Part shown: piece by piece, positions 4,779 to 5,947 of the stretch
How positions within the stretch are numbered: the first letter of the stretch is position 1
Layout: each line of letters opens with the position of its first letter
NCBI GenBank assembly: GCA_021160405.1
Contig: JAGHCO010000072.1
Coordinates: 1-5,947, forward strand
DNA from: Candidatus Aerophobota bacterium
GTDB taxonomy: Bacteria; Aerophobota; Aerophobia; Aerophobales; JAGHCO01
DNA length: 5,947 nucleotides
Reading direction: 5' to 3'
Made by a program: the position numbers and the translations under genes
Notes under the pieces: generated by a model
Databases searched by the model: none
The model's input: the letters and a program-made list of their open reading frames with translations, nothing else
What the model was told of the DNA's origin: nothing

Positions 4779-5947
4779 ATGGCTGTTAGAGAACTAAAAG
4801 CAAATGTTTATTCAGTAGGTGCAATAGACTGGGATAGAAGGTTATTTGATGAGCTTATACCACTTCCAGATGGGACAAGTTATAACTCTTATCTGATAAA
4901 GGGTAGTGAAAAAGTGGCATTGATAGATACTGTTGATTCAACTAAAGAGGATAAACTAATAGACAACCTTGAGAAATTAAGTATTAACAGTATTGACTAT
5001 ATTATTGCAAACCATGCAGAACAGGACCATTCTGGAACAATTCCTAAGCTCCTGGAATTGTATCCAGATGCCAAAGTTGTAACCAATCAGAAATGCAAAA
5101 ATATACTCATAGATTTACTTCTAATTTCTGAAGATAAGTTTATAATAGTTGATGGTAAAGAATCCCTATCATTAGGGAATAAAACCCTAAAGTTCATCCT
5201 TGCTCCCTGGGTTCACTGGCCGGAAACGATGTTTACTTATTTAAAAGAGGAAAAAATCTTATTTACATGCGATTTTCTTGGCTCTCACTTTGCATCAGGC
5301 AATTTGTTTGTAACAGATGAAGCGATGGTTTATAAGGCGGCCAAGAGATACTATGCAGAGATAATGATGCCCTTTAGAACAAATATTAAGAAACACTTGG
5401 AGAAGATAAATGATTTGGAGATTGAAATAATTGCACCAAGTCATGGCCCTATTTACAACAATCCGGAATTTATTTTAAGTGCATATAAAAATTGGGTTTC
5501 AGATAAGGTAAAAAATGAGGTGATCATTCCTTATGTCTCAATGCATGGAAGTACTTCTAAAATGGTTGATTACTTTGTAGATGCTTTGATTGATAGAAAT
5601 ATGATTGCAAAACCATTTAATTTGATAAAAACGGATATCGGCGAATTAGCTATGGCTTTAGTAGATGCTGCTACAATCGTAATTGCCTCACCTACAGTTT
5701 TAGTTGGCCCACATCCAAATATTGTTTATGCAGTTTACCTTGTAAACGTTCTAAGACCAAAGATAAAGTTTGCATCTATAATTGGTTCCTATGCATGGGG
5801 AGGAAGGATGATAGAACAAATTACAGGAATGTTGACCAATCTTAAAGTGAAAATAATTGAACCTGTAATAACAAAAGGATATCCTAAGAAAGAAGATTTT
5901 GAAGCCCTGGATAGATTGGCAGATGAAATCTTTAAAAAGCATAAAGA
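4779..5947 (+). CDS. fprA: A-type flavodiiron protein (FprA / rubredoxin:oxygen oxidoreductase), 3' end cut by window
   Basis: Cytoplasmic enzyme that reduces O2 to water and/or NO to N2O using electrons usually delivered by rubredoxin. 389 codons are present and only about ten are probably missing. The start matches the family (DWDRRLFDELIPLPDGTSYN). The metallo-beta-lactamase-like domain carries the full diiron set: H79, E81 and D83 in NHAEQDHSG, H146 in APWVHWPET, D165 in LFTCD, and H222 in APSHGP. The flavodoxin domain begins near residue 249, with an FMN phosphate loop SMHGSTSK (254-261) and further FMN-site loops SPTVLVGPHPN (304-314) and GSYAWGG (336-342). No C-terminal rubredoxin fusion is visible up to the edge. 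Alanine codons favour GCA (about 14 to 7 GCT by hand count), opposite to the preceding genes, hinting at a separate history. It may be transcribed on its own or as the tail of the operon. O2 versus NO preference cannot be read from sequence. Confidence 0.95.
   Translation, partial: MAVRELKANVYSVGAIDWDRRLFDELIPLPDGTSYNSYLIKGSEKVALIDTVDSTKEDKLIDNLEKLSINSIDYIIANHAEQDHSGTIPKLLELYPDAKVVTNQKCKNILIDLLLISEDKFIIVDGKESLSLGNKTLKFILAPWVHWPETMFTYLKEEKILFTCDFLGSHFASGNLFVTDEAMVYKAAKRYYAEIMMPFRTNIKKHLEKINDLEIEIIAPSHGPIYNNPEFILSAYKNWVSDKVKNEVIIPYVSMHGSTSKMVDYFVDALIDRNMIAKPFNLIKTDIGELAMALVDAATIVIASPTVLVGPHPNIVYAVYLVNVLRPKIKFASIIGSYAWGGRMIEQITGMLTNLKVKIIEPVITKGYPKKEDFEALDRLADEIFKKHK

Noticed and set aside
5751..5942. 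Minus-strand open frame of 63 codons
   Set aside because: Antisense shadow within the flavodoxin domain of the flavodiiron gene.

Overview
The window is AT-rich bacterial chromosomal DNA. It probably comes from an anaerobe or microaerophile: it carries an A-type flavodiiron protein (O2/NO scavenging) and two Fe-S radical-SAM enzymes. Codons end mostly in A or T, and promoters are of the sigma-70 type. The sequence alone does not let me name a phylum. Nothing marks it as phage, plasmid, IS or CRISPR.

Layout. Positions 1-116 are a G/C-skewed, non-coding, hairpin-bearing stretch that looks like a dispersed intergenic repeat. Next on the minus strand is a small unrecognised gene (442 down to 233). 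A second coding-like fragment in a shifted frame (239 down to 105) lies at its 3' end and stops inside the repeat, so this locus looks frameshifted or eroded. Between 443 and 625 is a divergent intergenic region with a very good minus-strand promoter (483-511) and a good plus-strand promoter (539-566).

From 626 to 4685 four plus-strand genes follow with gaps of 17, 6 and 20 nt, a likely operon. They are htpX (membrane zinc protease), rimO (ribosomal protein S12 methylthiotransferase), radC (JAB/MPN-domain UPF0758 protein) and a spore-photoproduct-lyase-like radical SAM protein with a Cys-rich C-terminus. Only the first has a clear Shine-Dalgarno sequence; the three internal genes have none.

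After a 93-nt gap a strong Shine-Dalgarno precedes an FprA-type flavodiiron protein (4779 onward) that runs off the window. Its alanine codon choice differs from the genes before it, so it may have a different history or be a separate unit.

Functionally, the operon joins membrane protein quality control, ribosome modification and two proteins of DNA-repair-like families; the neighbouring gene handles oxygen or NO. A shared stress or Fe-S/oxygen theme is possible but is inference. I see no clear, wholly new multi-gene system. The items most worth a second look are the SPL-like enzyme, the initiation signals inside the operon and the broken-looking minus-strand locus.
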